A program made the translations under genes and the position numbers. DNA of 64,000 nt from assembly GCA_935421135.1 (NCBI GenBank), contig OW285190.1:2294001-2358000 (forward strand). The letters run 5' to 3'. The notes under the pieces were generated by a model. The model was not told the origin of the DNA, searched no databases, and was given only the letters and a program-made list of their open reading frames with translations. Every line of letters starts with the position of its first letter. The first letter of the stretch is position 1. Shown here piece after piece: positions 39,201-44,869 of this stretch. This DNA is from Bugulina stolonifera. Lineage: Eukaryota; Bryozoa; Gymnolaemata; Cheilostomatida; Bugulidae.

Positions 39201-42200
39201 GTCTATATGTTACAGGTAGTAGGTCTATATGTTACAGGTAGTAGGTCTATATGTTACAGGTAGTAGTCTTGTATATCACAAGCTATTTACTAAGATGTGT
39301 CTTTGTGACCTCTTCGAAGGACCTGGCTCGCAAATAATATAAAGTACTAAGATGGCTGCCCGTCCTAGGCCTAAAGGGCCCAGACTGGGGATTTCCCTTG
39401 ATCAGAGAAAACAATCCCTTGCTCATCGGTACACCTGAGTTTCTTTTGCGACAATGAGGATTTTGCTTTTGATCCAGGCTGGTGTGTTTGTGATCCTGTG
39501 ACGGAAGTGGGCCGGAAACCTTTTTAACAAATTGACTGTGCCTGAAATAGGACCCCATCACTGTCCTATCCTGTATGCTGACTGCCTGCAGCAAATGGCA
39601 GTCACATGACGATATAGCCTAAACCTACAGGTTCTATAGCTTTAGTTCCTTCAGCTTCTAATTCCGAGAGGGGTGGCATGCTTTCGCCGTTTCATACTTA
39701 GAAAGCAGTGCTAGTTAGAGACAGATGGGACGGAGAGGTCAGTTTAGGCATTCTCTCAAATCCCTCATGTCCAATTAACACATGTGCATAGCTTAGCCAG
39801 TCTACCTGGTGTAGATGAGGGAGTACTCCTGGACACAATTATGGTGAACATGTGTTGTATTAGGTCTCCTCACTTGTATAAGTACCACATCATCATATGC
39901 AAGTATGTATCATATGATACATGAACACAATGACATCACTATGTACTATAGGATACATGCACACAATGACATCACTATGTACTATAGGATACATGAACAC
40001 AATGACATCACTATGTACTATAGGATACATGAACACAATGACATCACTATGTACTATAGGATACATGCATACAATGACATCACTATGTGCTATAGGATAC
40101 ATGAACACAATGAACACAACCACATCATCATATGCAAGTATGTATCATATGATACATGAACACAATGACATCACTATGTACTATAGGATACATGCACACA
40201 ATGACATCACTATGTACTATAGGATACATGAACACAATGACATCACTATGTACTATAGGATACATGAACACAATGACATCACTATGTACTATAGGATACA
40301 TGCATACAATGACATCACTATGTGCTATAGGATACATGAACACAATGACATCACTATGTACTATAGGATACATGAACACAATGACATCACTATGTACTAT
40401 AGGATACATGAACACAATGACATCACTATGTACTATAGGATACATGCATACAATGACATCACTATGTACTATAGGATACATGCACACAGTGACATCACTA
40501 TACCATAATTATATGATACAGACCCATTTATAGAAGGGTCTGTAATTATTACAGACCCTTCTGTAAATGGTGGGTGGGGACGCACTTCCTGTGAAGTCTT
40601 CACATTTATCTTTTATTTACGGAAAGCGACATTTTTTAAATTATTCAACTCTTGTTTCTATGGTCTACACATACAATGTACATGTACATGTATATAGGGA
40701 TCTTTTAGTTAGACAGAGCTATGCAACAGTTGTAATCCTCAGGCAATACTTAAATTTTGTAATAATTGTTGTACTATAAAAAATTAAAATTCAATTGTTA
40801 AAGTAACAGCTATTAGCACTTTTACGAACTTCAGTGCAAATATGAATGTGTGATGTAGACATGTGTTGGTATAATTACTCTATTGTGTCTGGGATATATT
40901 TAGATCAAGTTTACTAATTATAATACAGTGCATGTACATAGTCAAGAGAGAGGAGGAAATATGCTGTCTGCATGTCTTCACCTATTGCATAACAATCAAA
41001 TCTTTGACAATTGTAATTATCAATGATGACCCAGTCTACATCCTTGTACATGCCCCATAGACAGCTTTTGTGCTGCGCATTCCTCCTTTTGTAACATTTA
41101 CTGTTAAAAGTGCGTTTACAAATATGTTGGCAATGTAAGTCACCTACATGCAGTACCACCACCACCCCTTGTATCTACGTATTTTTCTAGCTGCTGTAGA
41201 GGAAGCATTGTAGGCTAGCGTTATTTTGGTCGTTGATTTTTCATCAAATCAAATCTTCTCTCAGTATAATTTAGCCTTTTTGTTAAATTTGTTTTGTTCT
41301 TGAAAACATGTGACTGAGCAGAATAACAATGGATGTAGTAATACAGATATTACTACATCCATGATTATACACACTGTGTGTAATCAGAGAAGCAGTTCCT
41401 TTCTGGGACTTGTGAATAATGCTGACGCTGTGAATAATAGATGTCCTATTGACAATCTCAGTGGATTAGGTGAAGATTAATTTAATATTATTTCTTATTT
41501 TAAAAACAACTGACTAATCCCTATTTATGAAGGTTTTCACTCAATAGTTAATTAGAGTTTGGGTGCAATTTATTAAAATAACAACTTTGTTACATACTTG
41601 ATTTATGGCATCAGTAAATTGATAGTAACTTGCTGGGGCCATGAGTTTAGCCTGTGTATCTGCACTTCCCTCTGTTCATATCTCCAAGGGGGGGGGGGGG
41701 GGGGGGGTAGCAAATAAGTGTCCTAAATCCTCAATTTTGAAATTGAATTAGTAATTTTCTAATTAAAGCGTTTTATAATTAGTTTAAAATGTGATTAAGC
41801 TAAGTATATCATGGAGGTTGCACCTTTATCATGCTTGTCTCTGTGTCTGCCCTCCAGCGATACAGGATGTGATGTAATCAATACAATCATTAAAACCCAG
41901 GGTGGAGGCAACAGTGTTTTGTTTTACTGTGTTATAGTGGTTATGTGTAGCATCACCACTGCTGGTGTACACTCAATGTTTAGGTGACAGTAAATGACCT
42001 GTCTCAGGGTAATTGGCCATTAGGTCAATGACCTTGCAACCCACCATCTCTCCACCAGCTGCTTACCATCTTATAACACTAACATCTACTCAAGTGCTAT
42101 GGCATTATAGATATGCATACTCTACCCTCTATACTACAAACTGTTGAGTAAGGGTGGAGTGATTAACCTACCAGCCTGTTCAGTACCCACTTTTTATAGT

Positions 42201-42391
42201 TAGATTTATATTATTATTTATTTCTATGACTTTGTGTTTACAGGCAGCAAGAGGAAGACGTGGAGATTAACATGGCGCTCTCAGCTACCCTAGCAGCAGA
42301 CAAGTCACCTGCTGCTAGCCCAGTGGAGGGCAAAAAGGCAGCCAAGAAGAAGACCGACAAGAAGAAAAAGAAAGAAAAGAAACCAAAATAG
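5968..42391 (+). CDS. MICALL: MICAL-like protein (CH, half LIM, NPF-rich linker, bMERB); 15 coding exons
   Basis: Coding exons: 5968-6119, 8999-9047, 9483-9621, 13080-13216, 13513-14884, 15717-15914, 16872-17744, 18353-18556, 19983-20189, 21828-22462, 24568-24685, 25834-25957, 32310-32383, 33654-33768, 42244-42391. All junctions are GT-AG and phases agree throughout, giving 1514 residues. Residues 1-113 are a calponin-homology domain ([30 protein letters not shown]). About 166-193 is the first zinc module of a LIM domain. About 200-1320 is low-complexity linker with NPF motifs near residues 597, 1113, 1140 and 1179. About 1323-1490 is the bMERB domain ([19 protein letters not shown]). The tail is lysine-rich. 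MICAL-like proteins lack the MICAL monooxygenase domain and act as adaptors linking Rab8/10/13/35 and EHD proteins to tubular recycling endosomes and actin. That role is known for the family and inferred here. The start has an excellent CACCATGG context. The protein is longer than vertebrate MICALL1/2. Confidence 0.93.
6112..6165 (+). repeat. 18-bp triplication containing the exon 1 splice donor
   Basis: Three consecutive 18-bp units (6112-6129, 6130-6147, 6148-6165) follow gacctcatgtaagttcac, with changes at only a few positions. Each unit contains the last 8 exon bases and a GTAAGT or GTACGT donor-like hexamer. Only the first donor gives an open frame. Using unit 2 or 3 would read CTC ATG TAA and stop. 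Confidence 0.95.
7138..7400 (+). repeat. Dispersed repeat R1, copy 2 (longest)
   Basis: The left part (tttgaagtattttttaaaaa, gttcattggattccgcaagt) matches 12845-13045. The right part (gcttacgcaggtacatttag onward) matches 985-1070. The copy therefore links both halves into one family. No open reading frame or clear terminal inverted repeats were found. Confidence 0.75.
7672..8892 (+). mobile_element. Non-autonomous hAT-type transposon, 1221 bp, perfect 8-bp target duplication
   Basis: The element starts cagggatgcccaaa and ends tttgggcatccctg, a perfect 14-bp terminal inverted repeat with the CAGGG start typical of hAT elements. It is flanked by the direct repeat ccctacat (7664-7671 and 8893-8900), and 8-bp target duplications are the hAT signature. 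GGGACA or TGTCCC motifs cluster just inside both ends and could be subterminal transposase-binding sites. No transposase frame is visible inside, so it would need a helper element. The sharp TSD suggests a fairly recent insertion. Confidence 0.93.
8999..9047 (+). CDS. MICALL: MICAL-like exon 2: CH domain, middle
   Basis: A 49-bp exon between cttttcag and gtaagt. It enters in phase 2 and leaves in phase 0, encoding [16 protein letters not shown], almost invariant in MICAL-family CH domains. An AGY-trinucleotide array begins at the donor itself. Confidence 0.93.
9048..9304 (+). repeat. AGT/AGC trinucleotide microsatellite at the exon 2 donor
   Basis: From the donor gtaagtagcagcagcagt onward the intron is a nearly pure AGT/AGC/GGT triplet array for about 250 bp. 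Serine-rich and valine-rich open frames across it are artefacts of the triplet period. Confidence 0.95.
9483..9621 (+). CDS. MICALL: MICAL-like exon 3: CH domain, C-terminal part
   Basis: Encodes [19 protein letters not shown] followed by the [18 protein letters not shown] helix that closes the CH domain. The acceptor is gttgttacag. It ends in phase 1 before gtacag. Confidence 0.93.
10436..10577 (+). repeat. 18-bp minisatellite, about 8 copies
   Basis: Tandem units of ctgctctactcccagcgt, with C/G variation at one position. Because 18 is divisible by three, all frames stay open and give spurious repeat peptides on both strands. Confidence 0.92.
12345..12590 (+). repeat. 22-bp minisatellite with alternating variants
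   Basis: About eleven 22-bp units share the core ccactgtctact and alternate between tcgcactgtat and tttactgtat versions. This gives a 44-bp higher-order period, so it probably expanded as a dimer. Confidence 0.9.
12845..13045 (+). repeat. Dispersed repeat R1, copy 3
   Basis: Matches 7138-7320 in the same orientation with scattered substitutions (gttcattggtttccacaagt, tttactagttgttggcctat). It ends about 35 bp before the exon 4 acceptor, so the insertion lies within the branch-point and polypyrimidine neighbourhood. Confidence 0.75.
13080..13216 (+). CDS. MICALL: MICAL-like exon 4: basic Ser/Pro linker after the CH domain
   Basis: Phase 1 in, phase 0 out, between gttgtag and gtaagt. Encodes about 46 residues rich in Ser, Lys and Arg ([22 protein letters not shown]) with no fold recognised. 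This is the expected CH-LIM linker of MICAL-like proteins. Confidence 0.85.
13513..14884 (+). CDS. MICALL: MICAL-like exon 5: half LIM, STP repeats, first NPF motif
   Basis: A 1372-bp exon, phase 0 in and phase 1 out. It opens with a LIM first zinc module (CVAC, then HRSC after KHLVDGKLY), but the sequence then becomes [12 protein letters not shown] instead of the second CxxC finger. STP/TPP proline-rich repeats follow, then a basic stretch, then Ser/Thr-rich acidic repeats ([14 protein letters not shown]). It ends with [10 protein letters not shown], an NPF plus acidic EH-domain ligand. The open frame spans the whole exon. Confidence 0.92.
15118..15162. repeat. Interrupted palindrome in intron 5
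   Basis: Perfect 12-bp arms gtactgctgcag and ctgcagcagtac around a 21-base loop. Function unknown. Confidence 0.7.
15717..15914 (+). CDS. MICALL: MICAL-like exon 6: Pro/Ser linker cassette
   Basis: 198 bp, phase 1 on both sides, so it can be skipped in frame. Encodes [13 protein letters not shown] and Ser/Thr-rich sequence with no fold. It is supported by an open frame, the acceptor gtttag, the donor gtaagt and consistent phase. Confidence 0.82.
16872..17744 (+). CDS. MICALL: MICAL-like exon 7: acidic repeat-rich linker cassette
   Basis: 873 bp, phase 1 on both sides, encoding about 291 Glu/Asp/Ser/Val-rich residues. It contains two in-frame coding minisatellites: a 30-bp unit (VTNESAKGE, near 17414-17480) and a 39-bp unit ([12 protein letters not shown], near 17560-17675). 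The acceptor is gatttcag and the donor gtaagt. No fold was recognised, so the region is probably disordered. Confidence 0.85.
18353..18556 (+). CDS. MICALL: MICAL-like exon 8: linker cassette
   Basis: 204 bp, phase 1 on both sides. Encodes a basic Ser/Pro sequence ([28 protein letters not shown]). Acceptor tctgtag, donor gtaaac. An hAT-type element is inserted 25 bp downstream of the donor. Confidence 0.83.
18581..19223 (+). mobile_element. Non-autonomous hAT-type element, 643 bp, perfect 8-bp target duplication
   Basis: Flanked by ctatttag on both sides (18573-18580 and 19224-19231). The left end is cagacatgtgccaag. The inverted right end is cagagatgggcactcgag, sharing most of the first 12 bases. 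The interior is rich in agtcaagag and agtaagag words, and the right end carries the palindromic actcgagt. No transposase frame is present. It lies in intron 8 of the MICAL-like gene. Confidence 0.88.
19983..20189 (+). CDS. MICALL: MICAL-like exon 9: linker cassette with PPPKPAR motif
   Basis: 207 bp, phase 1 on both sides. Encodes [10 protein letters not shown], an SH3-ligand-like proline run, then [18 protein letters not shown] and WYTTESYP. An alternative acceptor 6 bp downstream (19989) would remove two residues without changing frame. Donor gtatgt. Confidence 0.82.
20221..20405 (+). repeat. 44-bp minisatellite, about 4 copies
   Basis: Units begin gtatcatcctactcctacat and end with gacag, starting about 30 bp after the exon 9 donor. 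Each unit boundary reads gacaggtatc, resembling the real donor ctacaggtatgt. Confidence 0.9.
21828..22462 (+). CDS. MICALL: MICAL-like exon 10: three NPF-acidic motifs and proline-rich segment
   Basis: 635 bp, phase 1 in and phase 0 out. Encodes [23 protein letters not shown] and [12 protein letters not shown], each an NPF followed by acidic residues, the class of ligand bound by EHD-protein EH domains. Later it carries [12 protein letters not shown] and [11 protein letters not shown], probable SH3 or membrane-lipid contacts in this family. The donor is gtacgt. Confidence 0.92.
24568..24685 (+). CDS. MICALL: MICAL-like exon 11: bMERB helix 1
   Basis: Encodes [18 protein letters not shown] and [16 protein letters not shown], the first long helix of the bivalent Mical/EHBP Rab-binding domain. 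Phase 0 in, phase 1 out. A second in-frame acceptor 6 bp downstream is possible. Confidence 0.92.
24955..25100 (+). repeat. 29-bp minisatellite, about 5 copies
   Basis: Units contain catgtcgtgatggagactga followed by cgtttccta, with a few substitutions in the third and fourth copies. It lies in intron 11. Confidence 0.9.
25834..25957 (+). CDS. MICALL: MICAL-like exon 12: bMERB helix 2
   Basis: Encodes [19 protein letters not shown] followed by RRESELIF, the most diagnostic bMERB segment. It enters in phase 1 after acctcag and leaves in phase 2 before gtgagt. The downstream TAG-rich satellite starts within the donor. Confidence 0.93.
25958..26602 (+). repeat. TAGTAGTTAGTAGTCAG satellite beginning at the exon 12 donor
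   Basis: About 640 bp built from tagtagt, tagtcag and tagtatc words in a roughly 34-bp higher-order unit. It starts at gtgagtatctagtagtcagc. The array resumes at 27365-27440 and 28256-28500, so transposons have split one original array. Confidence 0.92.
26603..27364 (+). mobile_element. MITE-like element E1 inserted in the satellite
   Basis: Satellite sequence flanks it on both sides. The left end (tgcacggtgtttcggcttca) and the inverted right end (ggatggttttgattcg, then gcattcag) are diverged inverted repeats. A second element (E2) ends at about 28255 with the inverse of gtatggtgtttcggtgttca. The interior contains a diverged tandem duplication of about 180 bp (about 26803-26979 and 26980-27170). 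No protein was recognised. Confidence 0.7.
27438..28255 (-). mobile_element. MITE-like element E2 with nested foldback MITE
   Basis: The right end matches the inverse of E1's left end, and the AT-rich interior near 27890-28000 matches E1's interior in reverse. Its left part appears interrupted at 27459-27735 by a foldback MITE, because ggtttcgatcaatttg before and ggttttgatttgcacttg after the insertion both resemble the E1 end. Boundaries are approximate. Confidence 0.55.
27459..27735 (+). mobile_element. Foldback MITE family FB, copy A
   Basis: Imperfect long inverted repeats: the left arm gactgtttgaaaaagac pairs with the right arm gaactgtctttttcgaaa, around an AT-rich centre. Four related copies are in the window: A and B in one orientation, C and D in the other. 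The right terminus is cctttacc. Confidence 0.78.
28256..28500 (+). repeat. 14-bp TAGTAGTCAGTAGC satellite
   Basis: Continuation of the exon 12 satellite with a simpler 14-bp unit, tagtagtcagtagc, repeated about 15 times. Confidence 0.88.
28501..32089 (+). other. Remainder of MICAL-like intron 12
   Basis: About 3.6 kb with no recognised exon. It holds FB copy B (about 29480-29779). A minus-strand frame at 30291-30542 (83 codons) shows no family motif and no splice support. The rest is unremarkable AT-rich intron. Confidence 0.6.
29480..29779 (+). mobile_element. Foldback MITE family FB, copy B
   Basis: Same orientation and layout as copy A. Starts near gcgactgtttgaaaatgc and ends cgaaatgtcccttcacc. 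More diverged than the other copies. Confidence 0.7.
32090..32308 (+). repeat. 15-bp minisatellite running into the exon 13 acceptor
   Basis: Units of gtaatacgatgtgat repeat about 13 times. The final degenerate unit becomes gtaatattacag, which is the exon 13 splice acceptor. The array therefore replaces the usual polypyrimidine tract, leaving a purine-rich acceptor context. Confidence 0.93.
32310..32383 (+). CDS. MICALL: MICAL-like exon 13: bMERB, middle
   Basis: A 74-bp exon, phase 2 in and phase 1 out. Encodes [19 protein letters not shown] and IMHRA, matching the QADVEYELR signature of bMERB domains. The acceptor lies at the edge of a minisatellite. Confidence 0.92.
32755..33003 (-). mobile_element. 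Foldback MITE family FB, copy C
   Basis: Starts gggtaaagggacattttgaa and ends ttttttgaacagttgcaaa, the inverse orientation of copies A and B. The centre is attaattaa-rich. The best-preserved copy for defining both ends. Confidence 0.78.
33654..33768 (+). CDS. MICALL: MICAL-like exon 14: bMERB helix 3
   Basis: Encodes [20 protein letters not shown] and [16 protein letters not shown], corresponding to the LMQELVTLIEQRN helix in MICAL proteins. Phase 1 in (gcttgtag), phase 2 out (gtaatg). Confidence 0.93.
34395..35185 (+). repeat. 35-bp minisatellite with dimeric sub-structure, about 22 copies
   Basis: Units contain tttgatagctacatgtacat or the variant cttgaatagctacatgtact. In about 34430-34700 the two variants alternate as 70-bp dimers. 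Later the array becomes irregular, with acttgtatatatac variants. Every unit contains the palindrome tacatgta. Confidence 0.93.
35308..35313 (-). terminator. Candidate polyadenylation signal of the VWA gene
   Basis: Reads AATAAA on the minus strand, about 300 bp past the stop codon at 35611. It is the nearest canonical hexamer I noticed. Confidence 0.4.
35611..35792 (-). CDS. VWA gene exon 5: C-terminus
   Basis: Encodes [20 protein letters not shown] and the final helix, with a TGA stop at 35611-35613. Matches the late strand and helix of VWA folds. Confidence 0.85.
35611..37730 (-). CDS. Secreted single von Willebrand factor A domain protein; 5 exons
   Basis: Exons in transcript order: 37553-37730, 37269-37357, 36414-36573, 35988-36161, 35611-35792. 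All junctions are GT-AG with agreeing phases, giving 260 residues. An N-terminal signal peptide ([17 protein letters not shown]) precedes about 40 residues of unknown fold. Residues about 60-245 form a VWA domain: [12 protein letters not shown] (MIDAS loop 1), [14 protein letters not shown] (MIDAS threonine), [13 protein letters not shown] (MIDAS aspartate) and IFVLALGYD (late strand). VWA domains mediate metal-dependent protein or collagen binding. With only a signal peptide and one VWA domain and no transmembrane segment, the product is probably secreted. The first MIDAS motif is DxSxG rather than DxSxS. The gene lies wholly inside intron 14 of the MICAL-like gene on the opposite strand. Confidence 0.88.
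35988..36161 (-). CDS. VWA gene exon 4: MIDAS Thr and Asp
   Basis: Encodes [17 protein letters not shown] and [15 protein letters not shown]. The acceptor ttctag at 36161 is preferred because it preserves the GRT motif. A competing acceptor 9 bp downstream would lose it. Confidence 0.87.
36414..36573 (-). CDS. VWA gene exon 3
   Basis: Encodes [20 protein letters not shown] then [17 protein letters not shown] and a helix leading to the MIDAS threonine. Phase 0 in after attgcag, phase 1 out before gtaggt. Confidence 0.87.
37269..37357 (-). CDS. VWA gene exon 2: first MIDAS loop
   Basis: Encodes [18 protein letters not shown] followed by [12 protein letters not shown]. Phase 1 in after tgtatttag, phase 0 out before gtaag. 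Confidence 0.87.
37553..37730 (-). CDS. VWA gene exon 1: signal peptide
   Basis: Starts at the ATG at 37730, with A at -3. Encodes a hydrophobic leader ending near VCGG, then [20 protein letters not shown] with one N-glycosylation sequon (NGS). Ends in phase 1 before gttggt. Confidence 0.85.
37778..37786 (-). promoter_or_regulatory. TATA box of the VWA gene
   Basis: TATATAAAG on the minus strand, 48-56 bp upstream of the ATG, implying a very short 5' UTR. CCAAT motifs lie further upstream at 37808-37812 (minus-strand sense) and 37834-37838 (opposite sense). Spacing and order are those of a classic TATA/CCAAT promoter. Confidence 0.7.
38546..38597 (+). repeat. 15-bp tandem repeat, 3 copies
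   Basis: Units of ggttggtagctaggc, the last with a T substitution. Confidence 0.9.
39049..39270 (+). repeat. 22-bp minisatellite, about 10 copies
   Basis: Units contain tagtaggtctatatgttaca with gg at the junction. The first two copies carry substitutions and the rest are almost identical, indicating recent expansion. Confidence 0.93.
39884..40503 (+). repeat. 36-bp minisatellite with a 235-bp block duplication
   Basis: Units begin gatacatgaacacaatgaca and continue tcactatgtactatag. The leader accacatcatcatatgcaag occurs at 39884 and again at 40119, so a whole block of leader plus six units was duplicated. The 36-bp period keeps frames open on both strands (up to 195 codons), which is not evidence of coding. 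Confidence 0.93.
40532..40562. repeat. Near-perfect palindrome
   Basis: Fifteen-base arms agaagggtctgtaat and attacagacccttct separated by one base, extendable outward with few mismatches (ccattta and taaatgg). Confidence 0.85.
41329..41362. repeat. Perfect 15-bp-arm hairpin
   Basis: Arms atggatgtagtaata and tattactacatccat with the 4-base loop caga. No neighbouring gene feature explains it. Confidence 0.85.
41688..41707 (+). repeat. Poly(G) tract of 20
   Basis: Twenty consecutive G bases on the sense strand of the MICAL-like intron. Shorter G13 runs occur at 15509-15521 and 19478-19490, all in introns of the same gene and same strand. They could form G-quadruplexes, or be partly sequencing-length artefacts. 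Confidence 0.85.
42244..42391 (+). CDS. MICALL: MICAL-like exon 15: end of bMERB and lysine-rich tail
   Basis: Phase 2 in after tttacag. Encodes [20 protein letters not shown], then a tail of mostly lysine ([19 protein letters not shown]), with TAG at 42389-42391. The acidic start matches the end of bMERB helix 3. The basic tail is unusual and could bind phospholipid or act as a localisation signal. Confidence 0.9.
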
Positions 42392-42518
42392 ATGAAGAAT
42401 GTCAGTCTGTTCGTCATATTTTACATTCCAACTCTCAATCCTGTTCATTTCTATATATTAGGTTATTCTATAGAAGGGGAACTAACTAGTGCTAGTGTAT
42501 AGACAGGGCACTCACTAT

Positions 42519-42524
42519 AATAAA
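42519..42524 (+). terminator. MICALL: Polyadenylation signal of the MICAL-like gene
   Basis: AATAAA 128 bp after the stop codon, the first canonical hexamer downstream. Confidence 0.65.
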
Positions 42525-43299
42525 GTGTCGGTCAACTCACTGTCACTATATACAATGCATACCTGTAACTAACAGTCCAAGCCCTCCTCACCACCCTTAA
42601 CACTGTTCAAATAGTAGTGGGCCAACAGCAATCTTAAGAGTTGTCCTCCATGAGTTATTGCTGACCTTACAATGCATAATCTGGTATTATTCTACTGTTT
42701 GTTTCCATCTTTTTTGATGAATATTCTACTATTTCACAGACTGTATGATATACTAACAATTCTCACAATGTGGTCTAGTTTCAGCTGTAGTTTTCATATT
42801 TTTACCTGCATATATTTTACCTGCATCTTATGGAGAATTTAGTATCTACTGGTAACTTGGTGCTGAGTATAAGTTTCCCAAACCTGGTGTGCAGGTAAGC
42901 AGGTAGTTAGTACTATTATATCTACCCCCCTACAAATACTCTAACTATAGACACTTATGTGCCTTTATATCTACACTAATCATAATATCATATTATGCTG
43001 ACTATGCAATGCATTTTATCAAGAATACTTTCATAAATCAAACCCTGAATTCTGTTATGGACTAATAAATATAGACAGACTATTATTTCCACTTACATGT
43101 ACTTGATTAGTTTCTCCATCTCCTTACTGAGAGTTAAGTGAAATACCACCATTTTCTAAACAGACTAGCTTTCTAAACAGACTAGCTGCTCCTGGTTCAG
43201 CTGTTTCCTGGTTTAGCTGGAGCACTTTTACCCACTGAACAACGCACTCTGCTAGAGATGCTTGAGATATTGTGTCGCAACGTACAGGTATGTCCAGCT

Positions 43300-43490
43300 G
43301 GGTAAAGGGACATTTTGAAAAAGACAGTTCAGACAGTTCGAAACAGGACTGTGTAGAACACAACTTGCAGATAATTAATTTTAATTAGTTAATTTAATTA
43401 ATTAAATAAAGAAAATAATATTAAAAATAGAAATTAGTTGAAATCTGGGTTTGGGGTTAGGCGTTTCGAGCTGTTGAACTGTCCACTTTC
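43300..43490 (-). mobile_element. Foldback MITE family FB, copy D (partial)
   Basis: Starts gggtaaagggacattttgaa, like copy C, and carries the attaattaa-rich centre. It stops near ttgaactgtccactttc, so the distal end is truncated or diverged. Confidence 0.7.
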
Positions 43491-44062
43491 GCACTGACCT
43501 TAGACTGAGAACTATCAAATGTTTAGTTTGTATAGGGTTGCTAGGGGACTATAATTGTTTTTTAATACGTCACATCCTTGACTTCTAGTTCGTGTGGTCA
43601 CGTATAATCTCTGTATTTTTCAAACTAACAGCCTGTTTGGAACTACTATTTTCTGATCGGATTGCAGACCAGCCGATTCCACGCAATACCATGGAGATGA
43701 CTGACTAAACCCAACAGTTTTGTGTAAGTTCCTGGAGATGAAAGGGGAGTGGCTCACAGGATACAACTACTGAGTTACTGCGAGGGATGTACTTGTAGTG
43801 ATACATGTACAATGTAGTAGTAATGGAAATGAAAATAGTGGAAGCATTATAATATCACCTTAGTCTGTGCCTGTCTGACACCAATAACAGATTCTCTGGG
43901 TAAGTATAAATACCAGTGGAAGATCTGCCAGTAAACTAGACTACATTATACACTAATATTACAACAGTAAATAGTGTAACCAGCGGTCTGGGCAGAAATA
44001 GTTGAACCCAGGCTAAACGATATTCATGTCTTGTTGTACATTGTATTACATACCTTACCTAC

Positions 44063-44715
44063 ATGCTATGTTATGTTACCTGTAATGTGTTATGTTGTAT
44101 TGCTGAGGTAGGTTATGTTACCTGTAATGTGTTATGTTGTATTGCTGAGGTAGGTTATGTTACCTGTAATGTGTTATGTTGTATTGCTGAGGTAGGTTAT
44201 GTTACCTGTAATGTGTTATGTTGTATTGCTGAGGTAGGTTATTGTACCTGTAATGTGTTATGTTGTATTGCTGAGGTAGGTTATGTTACCTGTAATGTGT
44301 TATGTTGTATTGCTGAGGTAGGTTATTGTACCTGTAATGTGTTGTGTTGTATTGCTGAGGTAGGTTATGTTACCTGTAATGTGTTATGTTGTATTGTTGA
44401 GGCAGGTTATTGTACCTGTAATGTGTTATGTTGTATTGCTGAGGTAGGTTATTGTACCTGTAATGTGTTATGCTGTATTGCTGAGGTAGGTTATGTTACC
44501 TGTAATGTGTTATGTTGTATTGTTGAGGTAGGTTATTGTACCTGTAATGTGTTATGTTGTATTGCTGAGGCAGGTTATTGTACCTGTAATGTGTTATGTT
44601 GTATTGCTGAGGTAGGTTATTGTACCTGTAATGTGTTATGTTGTATTGCTGAGGTAGGTTATGTTACCTGTAATGTGTTATGTTGTATTGTTGAGGCAGG
44701 TTATTGTACTTGTTA
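44063..44715 (+). repeat. 42-bp minisatellite, about 15 copies
   Basis: Units contain taatgtgttatgttgtattg and end gctgaggtaggtta, with two sub-types (ttatgttacc and ttattgtacc) that tend to alternate. As 42 is 14 codons, a 237-codon cysteine-rich frame stays open across it. No start context, splice site or homology supports a protein. Confidence 0.92.
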
Positions 44716-44869
44716 TTGTGAAGAGCCTATGAGTGGTGCTAGGCCTTCTCATTACATGAAAGATCTACAGAACTAATTGTAGATAGAAAGTTAACCAAGA
44801 TGACCCATGTGATCCCTAGTAAATGCTTATATGCTATACTTGAGACAGAGTATGTTCAGTATATAATGT

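Larger units (their letters stand above)
33769..42243 (+). other. MICAL-like intron 14, 8.5 kb, containing a nested gene
   Basis: The largest intron of the gene. It contains the 35-bp minisatellite (about 34395-35185), the minus-strand VWA gene (35611-37730), a 15-bp and a 22-bp minisatellite (38546-38597, 39049-39270), the 36-bp array (about 39884-40503), two palindromes (40532-40562, 41329-41362) and a 20-base poly(G) tract (41688-41707). A 103-codon minus-strand frame at 39283-39594 has no support. Confidence 0.85.

Noticed and set aside
39283..39594. 103-codon minus-strand frame in intron 14
   Set aside because: Looks less repetitive than most, but no family motif, no splice partners and no start context supported it.
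39921..40533. Long open frames on both strands across the 36-bp array
   Set aside because: A repeat period divisible by three keeps all frames open. Both strands are equally open.
44063..44776. 237-codon plus-strand frame as a cysteine-rich protein gene
   Set aside because: It is the translation of a 42-bp minisatellite. There is no homology, splice support or promoter signal.
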